This document shows, one piece after another, positions 1-8,656 of a DNA stretch of 64,000 nucleotides (positions are counted from its first letter, which is position 1; the number at the start of each line of letters is the position of its first letter). Where the stretch lies: positions 3,968,001-4,032,000 of the forward strand of contig LR134136.1 in assembly GCA_900635495.1 (NCBI GenBank), read 5' to 3'. The notes below the pieces were generated by a model, which made no database searches, had not been told where the DNA came from, and saw only the letters and a program-made list of their open reading frames with translations. The translations under genes and the position numbers were made by a program. Origin of the DNA: Atlantibacter hermannii. GTDB taxonomy: Bacteria > Pseudomonadota > Gammaproteobacteria > Enterobacterales > Enterobacteriaceae.

Positions 1-711
1 CTCGGCGTGGGCACTTACCAGTCCATGCGTGGCGGCATTGATAATGAAGACGCGCCGGGCGTGTACGATGCGCTGCCGTTCCTGATCGCCAACACCCGCA
101 ACACCATGGGCTTTAGCGAAGAGGCGTCCTCGCCGTATATCAGTATGGAAGGCAAACGCGTGGTGGTGCTGGGCGGTGGCGATACTGCGATGGACTGCGT
201 ACGGACTTCCGTGCGTCAGGGCGCAACCCATGTGACCTGCGCGTATCGTCGTGATGAAGAGAACATGCCGGGTTCACGCCGTGAAGTGAAAAACGCCCGT
301 GAAGAAGGGGTGGAGTTCAAATTCAACGTGCAACCGGTGGGCGTGGAAGTGAATGCCAACGGGAATGTTTCCGGCGTGAAAATGGTCCGTACCGAAATGG
401 GCGAACCGGACGCCAATGGTCGTCGCCGCGCAGAGATCGTTGCGGGTTCAGAACACGTTCTGCCTGCCGATGCGGTGGTAATGGCGTTTGGTTTCCGTCC
501 GCACAGCATGGAGTGGCTGGCTCAGCACAGCGTTGAGCTGGATTCACAGGGTCGCATCATCGCCCCGGAGCGCAGTGATAACCCGTTCCAGACCAGCAAC
601 CCGAAAATCTTTGCCGGCGGCGATATCGTCCGTGGTTCAGATTTGGTGGTCACGGCCATAGCCGAAGGGCGTAAAGCCGCCGACGGCATTATGAATTATC
701 TGGAAGTGTAA
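1..711 (+). CDS. gltD: Glutamate synthase small subunit GltD, C-terminal part (5' end outside window)
   Basis: The reading frame is open from base 1 and ends with TAA at 709-711, giving about 236 residues of a protein normally near 470. It matches the C-terminal half of GltD almost residue for residue: a second Rossmann motif (VVVLGGGDTAMDC), the YRRDEENMPGSRREVKNA stretch, and the closing FAD-contact segment FAGGDIVRGSDLVVTAIAEG. GltD supplies NADPH electrons through flavin and Fe-S centres to GltB, which makes glutamate from glutamine and 2-oxoglutarate in the cytoplasm. The similarity is to GltD itself rather than to more distant paralogues such as AegA. It converges on mpl, which is not the E. 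coli arrangement; there gltBD and mpl lie far apart on either side of oriC. Confidence 0.92.
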   Translation, partial: LGVGTYQSMRGGIDNEDAPGVYDALPFLIANTRNTMGFSEEASSPYISMEGKRVVVLGGGDTAMDCVRTSVRQGATHVTCAYRRDEENMPGSRREVKNAREEGVEFKFNVQPVGVEVNANGNVSGVKMVRTEMGEPDANGRRRAEIVAGSEHVLPADAVVMAFGFRPHSMEWLAQHSVELDSQGRIIAPERSDNPFQTSNPKIFAGGDIVRGSDLVVTAIAEGRKAADGIMNYLEV

Positions 712-721
712 TCCGGCCAGC

Positions 722-757
722 AAAAAGCCCGTCAGCAACACGCTGACGGGCTTTTTT
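722..757. terminator. Bidirectional terminator between gltD and mpl
   Basis: An 11-bp perfect stem (AGCCCGTCAGC at 726-736 with its complement at 742-752) has a 5-nt loop. It is flanked by A5 on the left and a T run on the right, so it can stop transcription in both directions at this convergent junction. Confidence 0.85.
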
Positions 758-779
758 ATGGTTTCAGGTCACTCGCAGG

Positions 780-2159
780 TTAAACCTGTTCCGCCAGTTC
801 CGCTTTCTTTGCCAGCGCATCCAGCAGTTTTTGATGGATACCGCCAAAGCCGCCGTTGCTCATGACCAGGATATGGTCGCCCGGCTGGGCAGTTTTCACG
901 ATCATTTCTACCAGCGTGTCGACATCCCCGCTCCAGTGCGCCGGTTGTACACAGGCATCCGCCACTTCAAACACCTGCCACGGAATATGCGACGGCTGGA
1001 ACAGAAACACTTCATCAGCGCGACCCAGCGACGGCGCCAGATCGTCTTTGCAGTGGCCCATTTTCATGGTGTTGGAGCGCGGCTCCAGCACGGCAAGAAT
1101 GCGCGCTGTACCGCCGACTTTGCCCCGCAATGCCGCCAGCGTCGCCAGAATGGCCGTGGGGTGATGGGCAAAATCGTCATACACTGTCACACCGTAGGCT
1201 TCGCCGCGCAGTTCCAGACGGCGACGGGCGTTCACGAAGTTGTTCAGCGCCTGGGCCGCATCAGCGGGCGCAACGCCAACATGCCGCGCTGCGGCAATCG
1301 CCATCAGCCCGTTATTCATGTTGTGCTCGCCGACCAGTTGCCAGTTCACTTCCCCGACGCGCTCGCCGTTCAACAGCACTTCCCAGTGAGAAGCGTCGGT
1401 GTTGAGTTTTTTAGCCTGCCACTGCCCCTGCTCGCCAACCAGCTCCTGCTCGCTCCAGCAACCCATTGCCAGGGTCTGTTTCAGGTTGGCATCGCCTTCC
1501 GGCCAAATGATCTTGCCCTGCCCCGGCACAATACGCACCAGATGGTGGAACTGCTTCTGAATCGCCCGCAGGTCGTCAAAGATATCCGCGTGGTCGAATT
1601 CAAGGTTGTTCAGCACCAGCGTGCGCGGGCAGTAGTGCACAAACTTGGAACGCTTGTCGAAGAAGGCGCAGTCATACTCATCCGCCTCAATCACAAAGAA
1701 CGGGCTTTCGCCCAGGCGCGCGGAGACGTCAAAATTGCCCGGCACACCGCCGATCACGAATCCGGGCTTATAGCCGCAGGCTTCCAGAATCCATGTGGCC
1801 ATTCCCGCCGTGGTGGTTTTGCCATGCGTACCCGCAATGGCAATCACCCAACGGTCGCGCAGCACAAAATCATGCAGCCATTGCGGACCAGACATATAAG
1901 GGATGTTTTGTTCCAGTACCGCCTCAACGCACGGGTTACCACGCGTCATGGCGTTACCGATGATCACCAGGTCCGGACGGGGCTCAAGCTGCTCTACGTC
2001 GTAACCCTGAATTAAATCAATACCTTGTTTTTCAAGAAGGGTACTCATCGGCGGGTAAACATTAGCATCCGAGCCGGTTACCTCGTGGCCAAGGGCCCGC
2101 GCCAGCATCGCCAGCCCGCCCATAAAGGTGCCACACACACCCAGAATATGAATACGCAT
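780..2159 (-). CDS. mpl: UDP-MurNAc:L-alanyl-gamma-D-glutamyl-meso-diaminopimelate ligase Mpl
   Basis: This 459-residue protein compares with 457 in E. coli. Mpl is a cytoplasmic Mur-ligase-family enzyme. It uses ATP to attach the recovered murein tripeptide directly to UDP-MurNAc, short-cutting peptidoglycan recycling. The N-terminus carries a GxxG nucleotide-binding start (ILGVCGTFMGG), the ATP P-loop GTHGKTT lies at residues 110-116, and the Mur central and C-terminal domains follow (NARRRLELRGE, DDFAHHPTA). It is transcribed divergently from fbp across about 170 bp, as in E. coli. The far side differs: E. coli has yjgA downstream of mpl, here it is gltD. Confidence 0.97.
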   Translation of the reverse strand: MRIHILGVCGTFMGGLAMLARALGHEVTGSDANVYPPMSTLLEKQGIDLIQGYDVEQLEPRPDLVIIGNAMTRGNPCVEAVLEQNIPYMSGPQWLHDFVLRDRWVIAIAGTHGKTTTAGMATWILEACGYKPGFVIGGVPGNFDVSARLGESPFFVIEADEYDCAFFDKRSKFVHYCPRTLVLNNLEFDHADIFDDLRAIQKQFHHLVRIVPGQGKIIWPEGDANLKQTLAMGCWSEQELVGEQGQWQAKKLNTDASHWEVLLNGERVGEVNWQLVGEHNMNNGLMAIAAARHVGVAPADAAQALNNFVNARRRLELRGEAYGVTVYDDFAHHPTAILATLAALRGKVGGTARILAVLEPRSNTMKMGHCKDDLAPSLGRADEVFLFQPSHIPWQVFEVADACVQPAHWSGDVDTLVEMIVKTAQPGDHILVMSNGGFGGIHQKLLDALAKKAELAEQV

Positions 2160-2333
2160 ACATTACTGTCCTTTTTTTATCCGGCGCATATTCTACCCGT
2201 ATGTCATGGGGTGAATAAACGCATTTAAGGCGATTCTGTTAATTGCTGCCTCGATTCACCTGTGCGCTAACCTTTATATCTTTGTTACGATTAAACGATC
2301 GCTTTACTCAAACCAGGATGCAGGGAAAGTGTT

Positions 2334-3332
2334 ATGAAAACGTTAGGTGAATTTATTGTCGAAAAGCAGCATGAGTTTTCTCATGCTACCGGCGAACTGA
2401 CGGCGCTGCTGTCGGCAATAAAGCTGGGTGCCAAGATTATCCATCGCGATATCAACAAAGCCGGACTGGTTGATATCCTGGGCGCCAGCGGCGCTGAAAA
2501 CGTGCAGGGCGAAGTGCAGCAGAAACTCGACCTGTTCGCGAACGAAAAGTTAAAAGCCGCGCTGAAGGCCCGCGACATCGTCGCCGGGATCGCGTCGGAA
2601 GAAGAAGATGAGATTGTGGTGTTTGAGGGCTGTGAACACGCGAAGTATGTCGTGTTGATGGATCCCCTGGACGGTTCCTCTAACATTGACGTGAACGTCT
2701 CTGTCGGGACGATTTTTTCTATCTATCGCCGCGTCACCCCGGTGGGTACGCCCGTGACGGAAGAAGATTTCCTCCAGCCTGGCAGCAAACAGGTTGCCGC
2801 AGGTTATGTGGTTTATGGCTCCTCAACCATGCTGGTCTATACCACCGGTTGCGGCGTTCATGCCTTTACCTACGACCCTTCCCTGGGCGTGTTCTGCCTG
2901 AGCCAGGAGCGTATGCGCTTCCCGAAAAAAGGCAACACTTACTCCATTAACGAAGGTAACTACATCAAATTCCCGCAGGGCGTGAAGAAATACATCAAGT
3001 TCTGCCAGGAAGAAGATGCGGCGACCCAGCGTCCTTATACCTCGCGCTATATCGGCTCACTGGTGGCGGATTTCCACCGCAACCTGTTGAAAGGCGGGAT
3101 TTATCTCTACCCGAGCACCGCAAGCCACCCGGAAGGTAAACTGCGTTTGCTGTACGAATGCAACCCGATGGCGTTCCTGGCGGAACAGGCCGGCGGCAAG
3201 GCGAGCGACGGGAAAACCCGCATCCTGGATATCATCCCTGAAAGCCTGCACCAGCGCCGTCCCTTCTTCGTTGGCACCGACAGCATGGTGAACGACGTCG
3301 AACGCTTTATCCGCGAGTTTCCTGACGCGTAA
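2334..3332 (+). CDS. fbp: Fructose-1,6-bisphosphatase class I
   Basis: This protein has 332 residues, the same length as E. coli Fbp. It removes the 1-phosphate from fructose 1,6-bisphosphate in gluconeogenesis. The metal-binding and catalytic signature MDPLDGSSNIDVN is intact, and so is the C-terminal family segment EGKLRLLYECNPMAFLAEQAGG. The ATG at 2334 follows the purine-rich sequence AGGGAAAG. Its downstream neighbour is an inserted chemoreceptor gene on the opposite strand, so fbp is monocistronic here. Confidence 0.97.
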   Translation: MKTLGEFIVEKQHEFSHATGELTALLSAIKLGAKIIHRDINKAGLVDILGASGAENVQGEVQQKLDLFANEKLKAALKARDIVAGIASEEEDEIVVFEGCEHAKYVVLMDPLDGSSNIDVNVSVGTIFSIYRRVTPVGTPVTEEDFLQPGSKQVAAGYVVYGSSTMLVYTTGCGVHAFTYDPSLGVFCLSQERMRFPKKGNTYSINEGNYIKFPQGVKKYIKFCQEEDAATQRPYTSRYIGSLVADFHRNLLKGGIYLYPSTASHPEGKLRLLYECNPMAFLAEQAGGKASDGKTRILDIIPESLHQRRPFFVGTDSMVNDVERFIREFPDA

Positions 3333-3336
3333 AAAA

Positions 3337-3392
3337 ATCCCCTGTCGGTGACAGGGGATCTGCACTATTCCGTACCCCGGCGTGCCGGGGTA
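3337..3392. terminator. Paired hairpins between fbp and the chemoreceptor gene
   Basis: Two hairpins sit side by side. The first (ATCCCCTGTC/GACAGGGGAT, 3337-3360) is followed by a T run only on the minus strand, so it serves the chemoreceptor gene. The second (TACCCCGGC/GCCGGGGTA, 3373-3392) is followed by TTTTTA on the plus strand, so it serves fbp. The two terminators therefore cross over between convergent genes. Confidence 0.75.
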
Positions 3393-3395
3393 TTT

Positions 3396-4967
3396 TTATC
3401 CCTGTACCTGCACCCTGAAGCCGGACATGGTTTCCACCAGCAGTTGCGACTGCGCTTCCAGAGAGTGCGTGGCAGCGGAAGATTGCTCCACCAGCGCCGC
3501 ATTCTGCTGCGCCGCTTCGTCCATCTGACTGACTGCGATATTCACCTGCTCAATGCCGCGACTCTGCTCCTGCGAGGCGTTGGCGATTTCTCGCATCAGC
3601 CTCGTCATACGCATGACTTCGCTGGCGATCTCGTCCATGGTTTCACCGGCCTGCATCGCCAGATCGCTGCCTTCGCCCACGTGCGTCTGCGAGTCGGCGA
3701 TCAGCGTGCGGATCTCTTTAGCGGCTTCGGCACTGCGGCTGGCAAGGCTTCGCACCTCGCCCGCCACCACCGCGAATCCACGCCCCTGCTCCCCGGCACG
3801 CGCCGCTTCTACCGCCGCGTTCAACGCGAGGATATTGGTCTGGAACGCGATGCCGTCAATGACGCTTAAGATATCGGCAATACGGTTGGCGCTTCCGGAA
3901 ATATCACGCATTTTTTCAATCACATAGCAGACCATTTCGCTGCCGCGATCGGCGGTTTCCGACACGGTCTGTGTGAGCGCATGCGCCTGCGCGGCGTTTT
4001 CGGCGTTTTGCTTAACGGTGGCGGTGATCTGCTCCATGCTGGCGGCGGTTTGCTCCAGCGACGTGGCGGTGGATTCCGTCCGCCGCGACAAATCGATATT
4101 CCCGGCGGTCAGCTCGCGGCTGCCGGTATCAATTTGCGCGCTGGCATCGCGTACCCGGGAAACCGACTCGATTAACGACAGGCGCATGGCGTCAATGGCG
4201 TTCTCAAGCCGCCCCAGTTCATTACGGGACGTATGGCGAACGGTATGCGTCAGATCGCCCGTCGCCACCAATTCCAGTTGTTCAATCGCCCGGTTAAGCG
4301 GAGTGAGCAGCAGATGGCGCATCCCGAACCAGACGGCGGTAATCAGACCGGCAGTGATCAGCGCCGCCAGTATCATTAACCCCAGTACGGTCTGTTTATG
4401 CTCAAGGACTGACGCCACCTCGTCTTTGCCCCGGTTTTCACTCCAGGATAAAAATGCCCGCATATCGTTATCGAATTTTTGCGAAAGCGGGATCATGCCG
4501 TTTTCCAGCAGCGCGTAATAGTCGTCCGGGCTCTGGTTTTTCAGCGCCGTCAGCAGCGGCGTGATGCCGTTGACGTTAAACGCATCGAAACTGCGCGCCA
4601 GCTGCCCCAGTAACTGCTGGCCCTGCTCGTCATTGATGTTGCTTTCCATCAGGCCTTTGAGGGTCTTACGTCCCTGGGTCAGTTCGCTATCGATATGGGT
4701 AACGGACTTGTCTGCATCCCGTATCAGACCAACTTCCATCAGCCGCACCGCCTGCCCCGCTTCATTACGCGCACGCAAAATCTGGGTATATCCTTCGTTC
4801 AGGCGCATGATTTGCTCGCCCTGGAGATGATTAATGCGCTGTAACGATGAAGAACTTTGGGTTAATGCGTAGATACCGATCCCGCTGACCAGTAACAACA
4901 GCAGCATCATCGCCACCAGTACGGCCAGCAGGCCCATGCGGATTGAGAGGTTTTTTAACATAGTCAT
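3396..4967 (-). CDS. Methyl-accepting chemotaxis protein, Tar/Tsr-type ligand-binding domain
   Basis: This inner-membrane chemoreceptor has about 520 residues. TM1 lies near residues 12-34, a four-helix periplasmic sensor follows to about 190, and TM2 is near 195-215. HAMP and a long cytoplasmic coiled coil come next, with the hallmark hairpin tip (SVIDGIAFQTNILALNAAVE) that contacts CheA/CheW. The C-terminus ends in GFRVQVQG without the NWETF pentapeptide that tethers CheR/CheB in Tsr and Tar, so it would depend on other receptors for efficient adaptation. The ligand is unknown. ATG at 4967 or 4961 could start it; 4961 has better spacing from GGGA. A sigma-28-type promoter precedes it. It is inserted between fbp and yjfF, which are adjacent in E. 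coli. Confidence 0.93.
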   Translation of the reverse strand: MTMLKNLSIRMGLLAVLVAMMLLLLLVSGIGIYALTQSSSSLQRINHLQGEQIMRLNEGYTQILRARNEAGQAVRLMEVGLIRDADKSVTHIDSELTQGRKTLKGLMESNINDEQGQQLLGQLARSFDAFNVNGITPLLTALKNQSPDDYYALLENGMIPLSQKFDNDMRAFLSWSENRGKDEVASVLEHKQTVLGLMILAALITAGLITAVWFGMRHLLLTPLNRAIEQLELVATGDLTHTVRHTSRNELGRLENAIDAMRLSLIESVSRVRDASAQIDTGSRELTAGNIDLSRRTESTATSLEQTAASMEQITATVKQNAENAAQAHALTQTVSETADRGSEMVCYVIEKMRDISGSANRIADILSVIDGIAFQTNILALNAAVEAARAGEQGRGFAVVAGEVRSLASRSAEAAKEIRTLIADSQTHVGEGSDLAMQAGETMDEIASEVMRMTRLMREIANASQEQSRGIEQVNIAVSQMDEAAQQNAALVEQSSAATHSLEAQSQLLVETMSGFRVQVQG

Positions 4968-5010
4968 TTCCCGGAGGTTGCCAATAACTCAACAAGAAGC
5001 TAGTAGCGAG

Positions 5011-5037
5011 TTATCGGCACTTACCGGAAAAAGTTTA
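5011..5037 (-). promoter_or_regulatory. Sigma-28 (FliA) class promoter for the chemoreceptor gene
   Basis: On the minus strand the sequence reads TAAACTTT, exactly 11 nt, then GCCGATAA. The flagellar sigma-28 consensus is TAAAGTTT-N11-GCCGATAA, so only one base differs. It lies about 45-50 bp upstream of the start codon, which places this receptor in the flagellar class 3 regulon. Confidence 0.88.
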
Positions 5038-5062
5038 GAGAAGGTATAATAATTTCAACATG

Positions 5063-6064
5063 TTACTGTTTTGCTACCTCCGGGTTAACGCGCGTAACAG
5101 CAGCATTCTGGCGGCTTTCCCAGAGCACTGTCAGCCCGCGTTGCAGGGCGATAAAGATAAACAGCAGAATACCGATCGCGATTTTGGTCCACCAGGAGCT
5201 TAACGTGCCGTCGAAGTTGATATACGTCTGGATCAGCCCCTGAATCGCCACGCCAAACAGCGTGCCCAGTACTGTACCTACCCCGCCGGACAGCAGCGTG
5301 CCGCCAATGACCACTGAGGCGATGGCGTCCAGTTCCACCCCAACCCCTGCCAGGGCATAGCCTGCCTGGGTATAGATGGAAAAGACAATGCCCGCGAGCG
5401 TCGCCAGCCCGGTAGACAGCATATAGATGCGTATCGTGGTACTGCGGGTGGAAATGCCCATCAGGTTCGCTGAGGTGGCATTCCCGCCGATGGCGTACAC
5501 CTGGTTGCCGAAGCGGGTGCGGTGCGCGAGGAAAATACCGATCACCACCACGCCGAGCATCAGCAGCCCCATGGCGCTTAACCTTCCGCCGCCGGGGATT
5601 TTCCAGGCGAGGCTTGAGAGCGTGTCATAGATGGGGTGATTGATGGGAATCGACTCTTCCGACACCAGATAGCTGACGCCGCGCAGAAAGAACATCCCGG
5701 CGAGGGTAATGATAAACGCGGGGATTTTGAGCGCATCGATCAATAAGCCCATAAACGCGCCGAATGCGCAGCCCATGATAAGGATCAGCGGGAACGCCAC
5801 CAGCGGCGACATCCCCCAGAAGCCGATCGCTTTCGCCAGGAACACGCCGGTAAAGGCAATCACCGATCCCACCGACAGGTCGATACCGCCGGAGAGGATC
5901 ACAAACGTCATGCCAACGGCGATAATCCCCAAAAAGGCGTTATCGGTCAGAATGTTGCAGATAACCCGGGTAGAGGCGAAACCGGGGAACTGCGTCAGAC
6001 AATACAGATACCCCAGTACAAACACCGCCAGGGTAATCATCAGCGGCAAGTTACGCTTAATCAT
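5063..6064 (-). CDS. yjfF: Galactofuranose ABC transporter permease YjfF
   Basis: This is an inner-membrane permease of the BPD_transp_2 (ribose-type) family, 333 residues and nearly identical to E. coli YjfF (331). It has multiple hydrophobic segments and the family motif TFVILSGGIDLSVGS. I start it at the ATG at 6064, although the frame is open further upstream, because the protein then begins MIKRNLPLMIT as in E. coli. This ATG overlaps the ytfT stop by 8 nt (ATGATTAA), indicating translational coupling. It pairs with YtfT to form the channel for the YtfQ/YtfR importer. Confidence 0.95.
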   Translation of the reverse strand: MIKRNLPLMITLAVFVLGYLYCLTQFPGFASTRVICNILTDNAFLGIIAVGMTFVILSGGIDLSVGSVIAFTGVFLAKAIGFWGMSPLVAFPLILIMGCAFGAFMGLLIDALKIPAFIITLAGMFFLRGVSYLVSEESIPINHPIYDTLSSLAWKIPGGGRLSAMGLLMLGVVVIGIFLAHRTRFGNQVYAIGGNATSANLMGISTRSTTIRIYMLSTGLATLAGIVFSIYTQAGYALAGVGVELDAIASVVIGGTLLSGGVGTVLGTLFGVAIQGLIQTYINFDGTLSSWWTKIAIGILLFIFIALQRGLTVLWESRQNAAVTRVNPEVAKQ

Positions 6065-7076
6065 CGCGGCGCCTCCGTCGTAACAGACTAATAAAGCGCG
6101 GTGACTGAACAATCAGCACGCATAAAACCACCACCGCTTTCACCACCTGGTTAAGCTCGGGTGGGAAACCAGACAGCAGGATCCCGGTGTTCATCCCCTG
6201 GATAATCAACGCGCCCACCACGGACAGCGCCAGATTAAAACGCCCGCCCATCAGCGAGGCGCCGCCGATGACCACGGCCAGAATAGCGTCCAGCTCCAGC
6301 CATAAACCTGCATTATTGGCATCGGCGCCGCGAATATCCGCGGTAACGATAATCCCGGCAATGGCCGCGCACAGGCCGCTCAGCACGTAGGTCAGCATCA
6401 CCATCAGGCGGGTGTTGACCCCGGCATTTTTCGCCGCACGGATGTTAATCCCTACCGCTTCGATAAACATGCCCAGCGCAGTTTTGCGGGTGAACAGCCA
6501 GAACACGATTAACGTTACCAGCGCGATAATGACCGGCGTTGGGAAAAAGAACAGCGAGCCGCTGCCGAGAAACGAGAGCGACGGCGAGTTAAAGGTGACG
6601 ATTTGCCCGGAGGTGATGAGCTGCGCGACGCCGCGGCCCGCCACCATCAGGATTAACGTCGCCACAAAGGGCTGGATTTTTAACACCGCCACCAGAATGC
6701 CGTTCCACAGGCCTGCCAGTACGCCGACGCCTAACGCGCCCAGCAGCACAACCGGCAGGCTGTGGCCCGCGACTGTTAACGATGCCGCCGTCGCGCCAGC
6801 GATCGCCATAATCGCGCCAACCGACAAATCAATGCCGCCGGTGGCAATGACCAGCGTCATACCAATGGCAAGCAGCGCCACGGGCGCGGCGCGGTTTAAG
6901 ATATCAATCGGGCTGCCAAACAGGCGCCCGTCCTGAACCACAATCTGGAAGAAGTGGTTCGCTACCATGCTGTCGACCAGCAAAACCAGCAATAACGCCA
7001 CCAGTTGCGGCATTCCCTGCGGCCAGCGGAAACGGCGTTTCGGCACGCCGACATCCGGCACTGAACGAGTCATCAA
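6057..7076 (-). CDS. ytfT: Galactofuranose ABC transporter permease YtfT
   Basis: This second inner-membrane permease of the importer has 339 residues (341 in E. coli). It carries the family motif TLVIATGGIDLSVGA and a conserved LDAILAVVIGGASLMGG loop that contacts the ATPase. It lies 9 bp downstream of ytfR and overlaps yjfF, so all four genes form one operon. A charged RRRRRDD tail lies on the cytoplasmic side. Confidence 0.95.
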   Translation of the reverse strand: MMTRSVPDVGVPKRRFRWPQGMPQLVALLLVLLVDSMVANHFFQIVVQDGRLFGSPIDILNRAAPVALLAIGMTLVIATGGIDLSVGAIMAIAGATAASLTVAGHSLPVVLLGALGVGVLAGLWNGILVAVLKIQPFVATLILMVAGRGVAQLITSGQIVTFNSPSLSFLGSGSLFFFPTPVIIALVTLIVFWLFTRKTALGMFIEAVGINIRAAKNAGVNTRLMVMLTYVLSGLCAAIAGIIVTADIRGADANNAGLWLELDAILAVVIGGASLMGGRFNLALSVVGALIIQGMNTGILLSGFPPELNQVVKAVVVLCVLIVQSPRFISLLRRRRRDD

Positions 7077-7085
7077 GAGCCCTCC

Positions 7086-8588
7086 TTATGCCGCAATGGC
7101 ATTCATAATCGCGCTGACGGACAGCTCTTCAAGCGGAATTTCCGCCACTTGTTCCCGGTCGCGCATGATGATTACCCGGTCGGCATAACCCACCAGTTCC
7201 TCCAGTTCCGACGAGATAACCAGCAGAGCCAGCCCATCGGCACACAGCGTTTCGATCAAGCGAATGATTTCCGCATGCGCGCCCACGTCGATACCGCGTG
7301 TGGGTTCGTCCAGGATCAGGAATTGCGGCCGCGTCAGTAGCCAGCGCGACAGCAAGACTTTTTGCTGATTACCGCCGGAGAGAAATTCCACCGGTTGCTC
7401 GGCACTGGGGGTACGAATCCCCAACTGGCGAATAAAGCGCTCGGCAATTTCGTTTTGTTCACGACGCGGGATCGGACGCAGCCAGCCGCGCTGGGCCTGC
7501 AACGCCAGAATGATATTTTCACGCACCGAGGCGGCGGCGATGATGCCGTCAGTTTTCCGGTCTTCCGGGCAGAAGCCGATACCCAGACAGGACGCCTGAT
7601 GCGGCGATCGCAGCGTCTGCGGTTTGCCTTTGATCAACGCGTTGCCGCTGTCGGCCGGTTTGATGCCAAAGATCACTTCGGCGGTTTCGGTACGGCCCGA
7701 TCCCAAAAGCCCGGCTAACCCTACGATTTCGCCGGGTCGGACTTCCAGCGAGAACGGCGCAATCACCCCTTTTTTGCCGTAATCCTTAAACGCCGCTACC
7801 GGTTTTTCGCTGAGCAGGGTACGCCCGGCGCGTTGTAGCGCGTTCTGCTCAAGCTCGCGCCCAAGCATCATTTTAACCAGTTCAATCTGCGGCAGCGCGT
7901 TGGTCTCACGGGTATCAATAAATTTACCGTTACGCAGTACCGTTATGCGGTCGGTGACTTCGTACACCTGATCCAAAAAGTGGGTGACGAAAATCAGGCT
8001 GACGCCCTGATCGCGCAACTGGCGCATCAGGGTAAAGAGCATTTCCACTTCTTTGGTATCAAGGCTCGCGGTAGGCTCATCGAGGATCAGCACCTTGGCG
8101 GACAGGTCGATGGCCCGGCATATCGCCACTATTTGCTGCATGGCGACGGAAAAGCGGTTGAGCGGCTCGCGCACATCCAGGCGAAAGCCATATGATTCCA
8201 TCAGCGCCGAGGCGCGTTTTTCCATTTCTTTGCGGCGCAGTAAACCGAAACGCTTCGGTTCGCGGCCAATAAATAAGTTATCCGCCACCGACATATTCGG
8301 CAGCAGGTTCACTTCCTGGTACACCGTCCCGATGCCCAGTTGCTGAGCGTGAGAGGTATTTTTCGGGCGAATAGGTTTGCCCTCTAACCACACGGTGCCG
8401 CCGTCAGGCTGATACACGCCGGTAAGGGCCTTAATTAAGGTGGACTTGCCTGCACCGTTCTCCCCCAGCAAGGCCATAATTTCACCACGTCGCAGACTGA
8501 AATCGACGTGATCGAGCGCTTTTACCCCCGGAAAGACTTTGCTCAGTCCTTCGGTGCGCAAGATTTCCTGATGTTGTTGTGATTGCAT
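7086..8588 (-). CDS. ytfR: Galactofuranose ABC transporter ATP-binding protein YtfR
   Basis: This 500-residue protein has two tandem ABC domains, as in RbsA and MglA. Domain 1 has Walker A GENGAGKST at residues 42-50 and Walker B VLILDEP. Domain 2 has the signature LSGGNQQKVLLSRW and FLILDEP. It drives sugar import through YtfT/YjfF. GTG at 8591 and ATG at 8588 are adjacent; I chose the ATG, which sits 7 nt after GGAG. It lies about 70 bp downstream of ytfQ. The E. coli orthologue is a galactofuranose transporter component. Confidence 0.96.
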   Translation of the reverse strand: MQSQQHQEILRTEGLSKVFPGVKALDHVDFSLRRGEIMALLGENGAGKSTLIKALTGVYQPDGGTVWLEGKPIRPKNTSHAQQLGIGTVYQEVNLLPNMSVADNLFIGREPKRFGLLRRKEMEKRASALMESYGFRLDVREPLNRFSVAMQQIVAICRAIDLSAKVLILDEPTASLDTKEVEMLFTLMRQLRDQGVSLIFVTHFLDQVYEVTDRITVLRNGKFIDTRETNALPQIELVKMMLGRELEQNALQRAGRTLLSEKPVAAFKDYGKKGVIAPFSLEVRPGEIVGLAGLLGSGRTETAEVIFGIKPADSGNALIKGKPQTLRSPHQASCLGIGFCPEDRKTDGIIAAASVRENIILALQAQRGWLRPIPRREQNEIAERFIRQLGIRTPSAEQPVEFLSGGNQQKVLLSRWLLTRPQFLILDEPTRGIDVGAHAEIIRLIETLCADGLALLVISSELEELVGYADRVIIMRDREQVAEIPLEELSVSAIMNAIAA

Positions 8589-8656
8589 CACCGGACTCCG
8601 AAAAGCGTGTCAGTAGCGCAAAAGGCTCTCCGTAGAGAGCCTTGTCTGCGACGGGT

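Noticed and set aside
831..2015. 394-codon open frame antisense to mpl
   Set aside because: It is a shadow of the high-GC mpl reading frame, with no signal, domain or ribosome-binding site; the minus-strand protein matches Mpl throughout.
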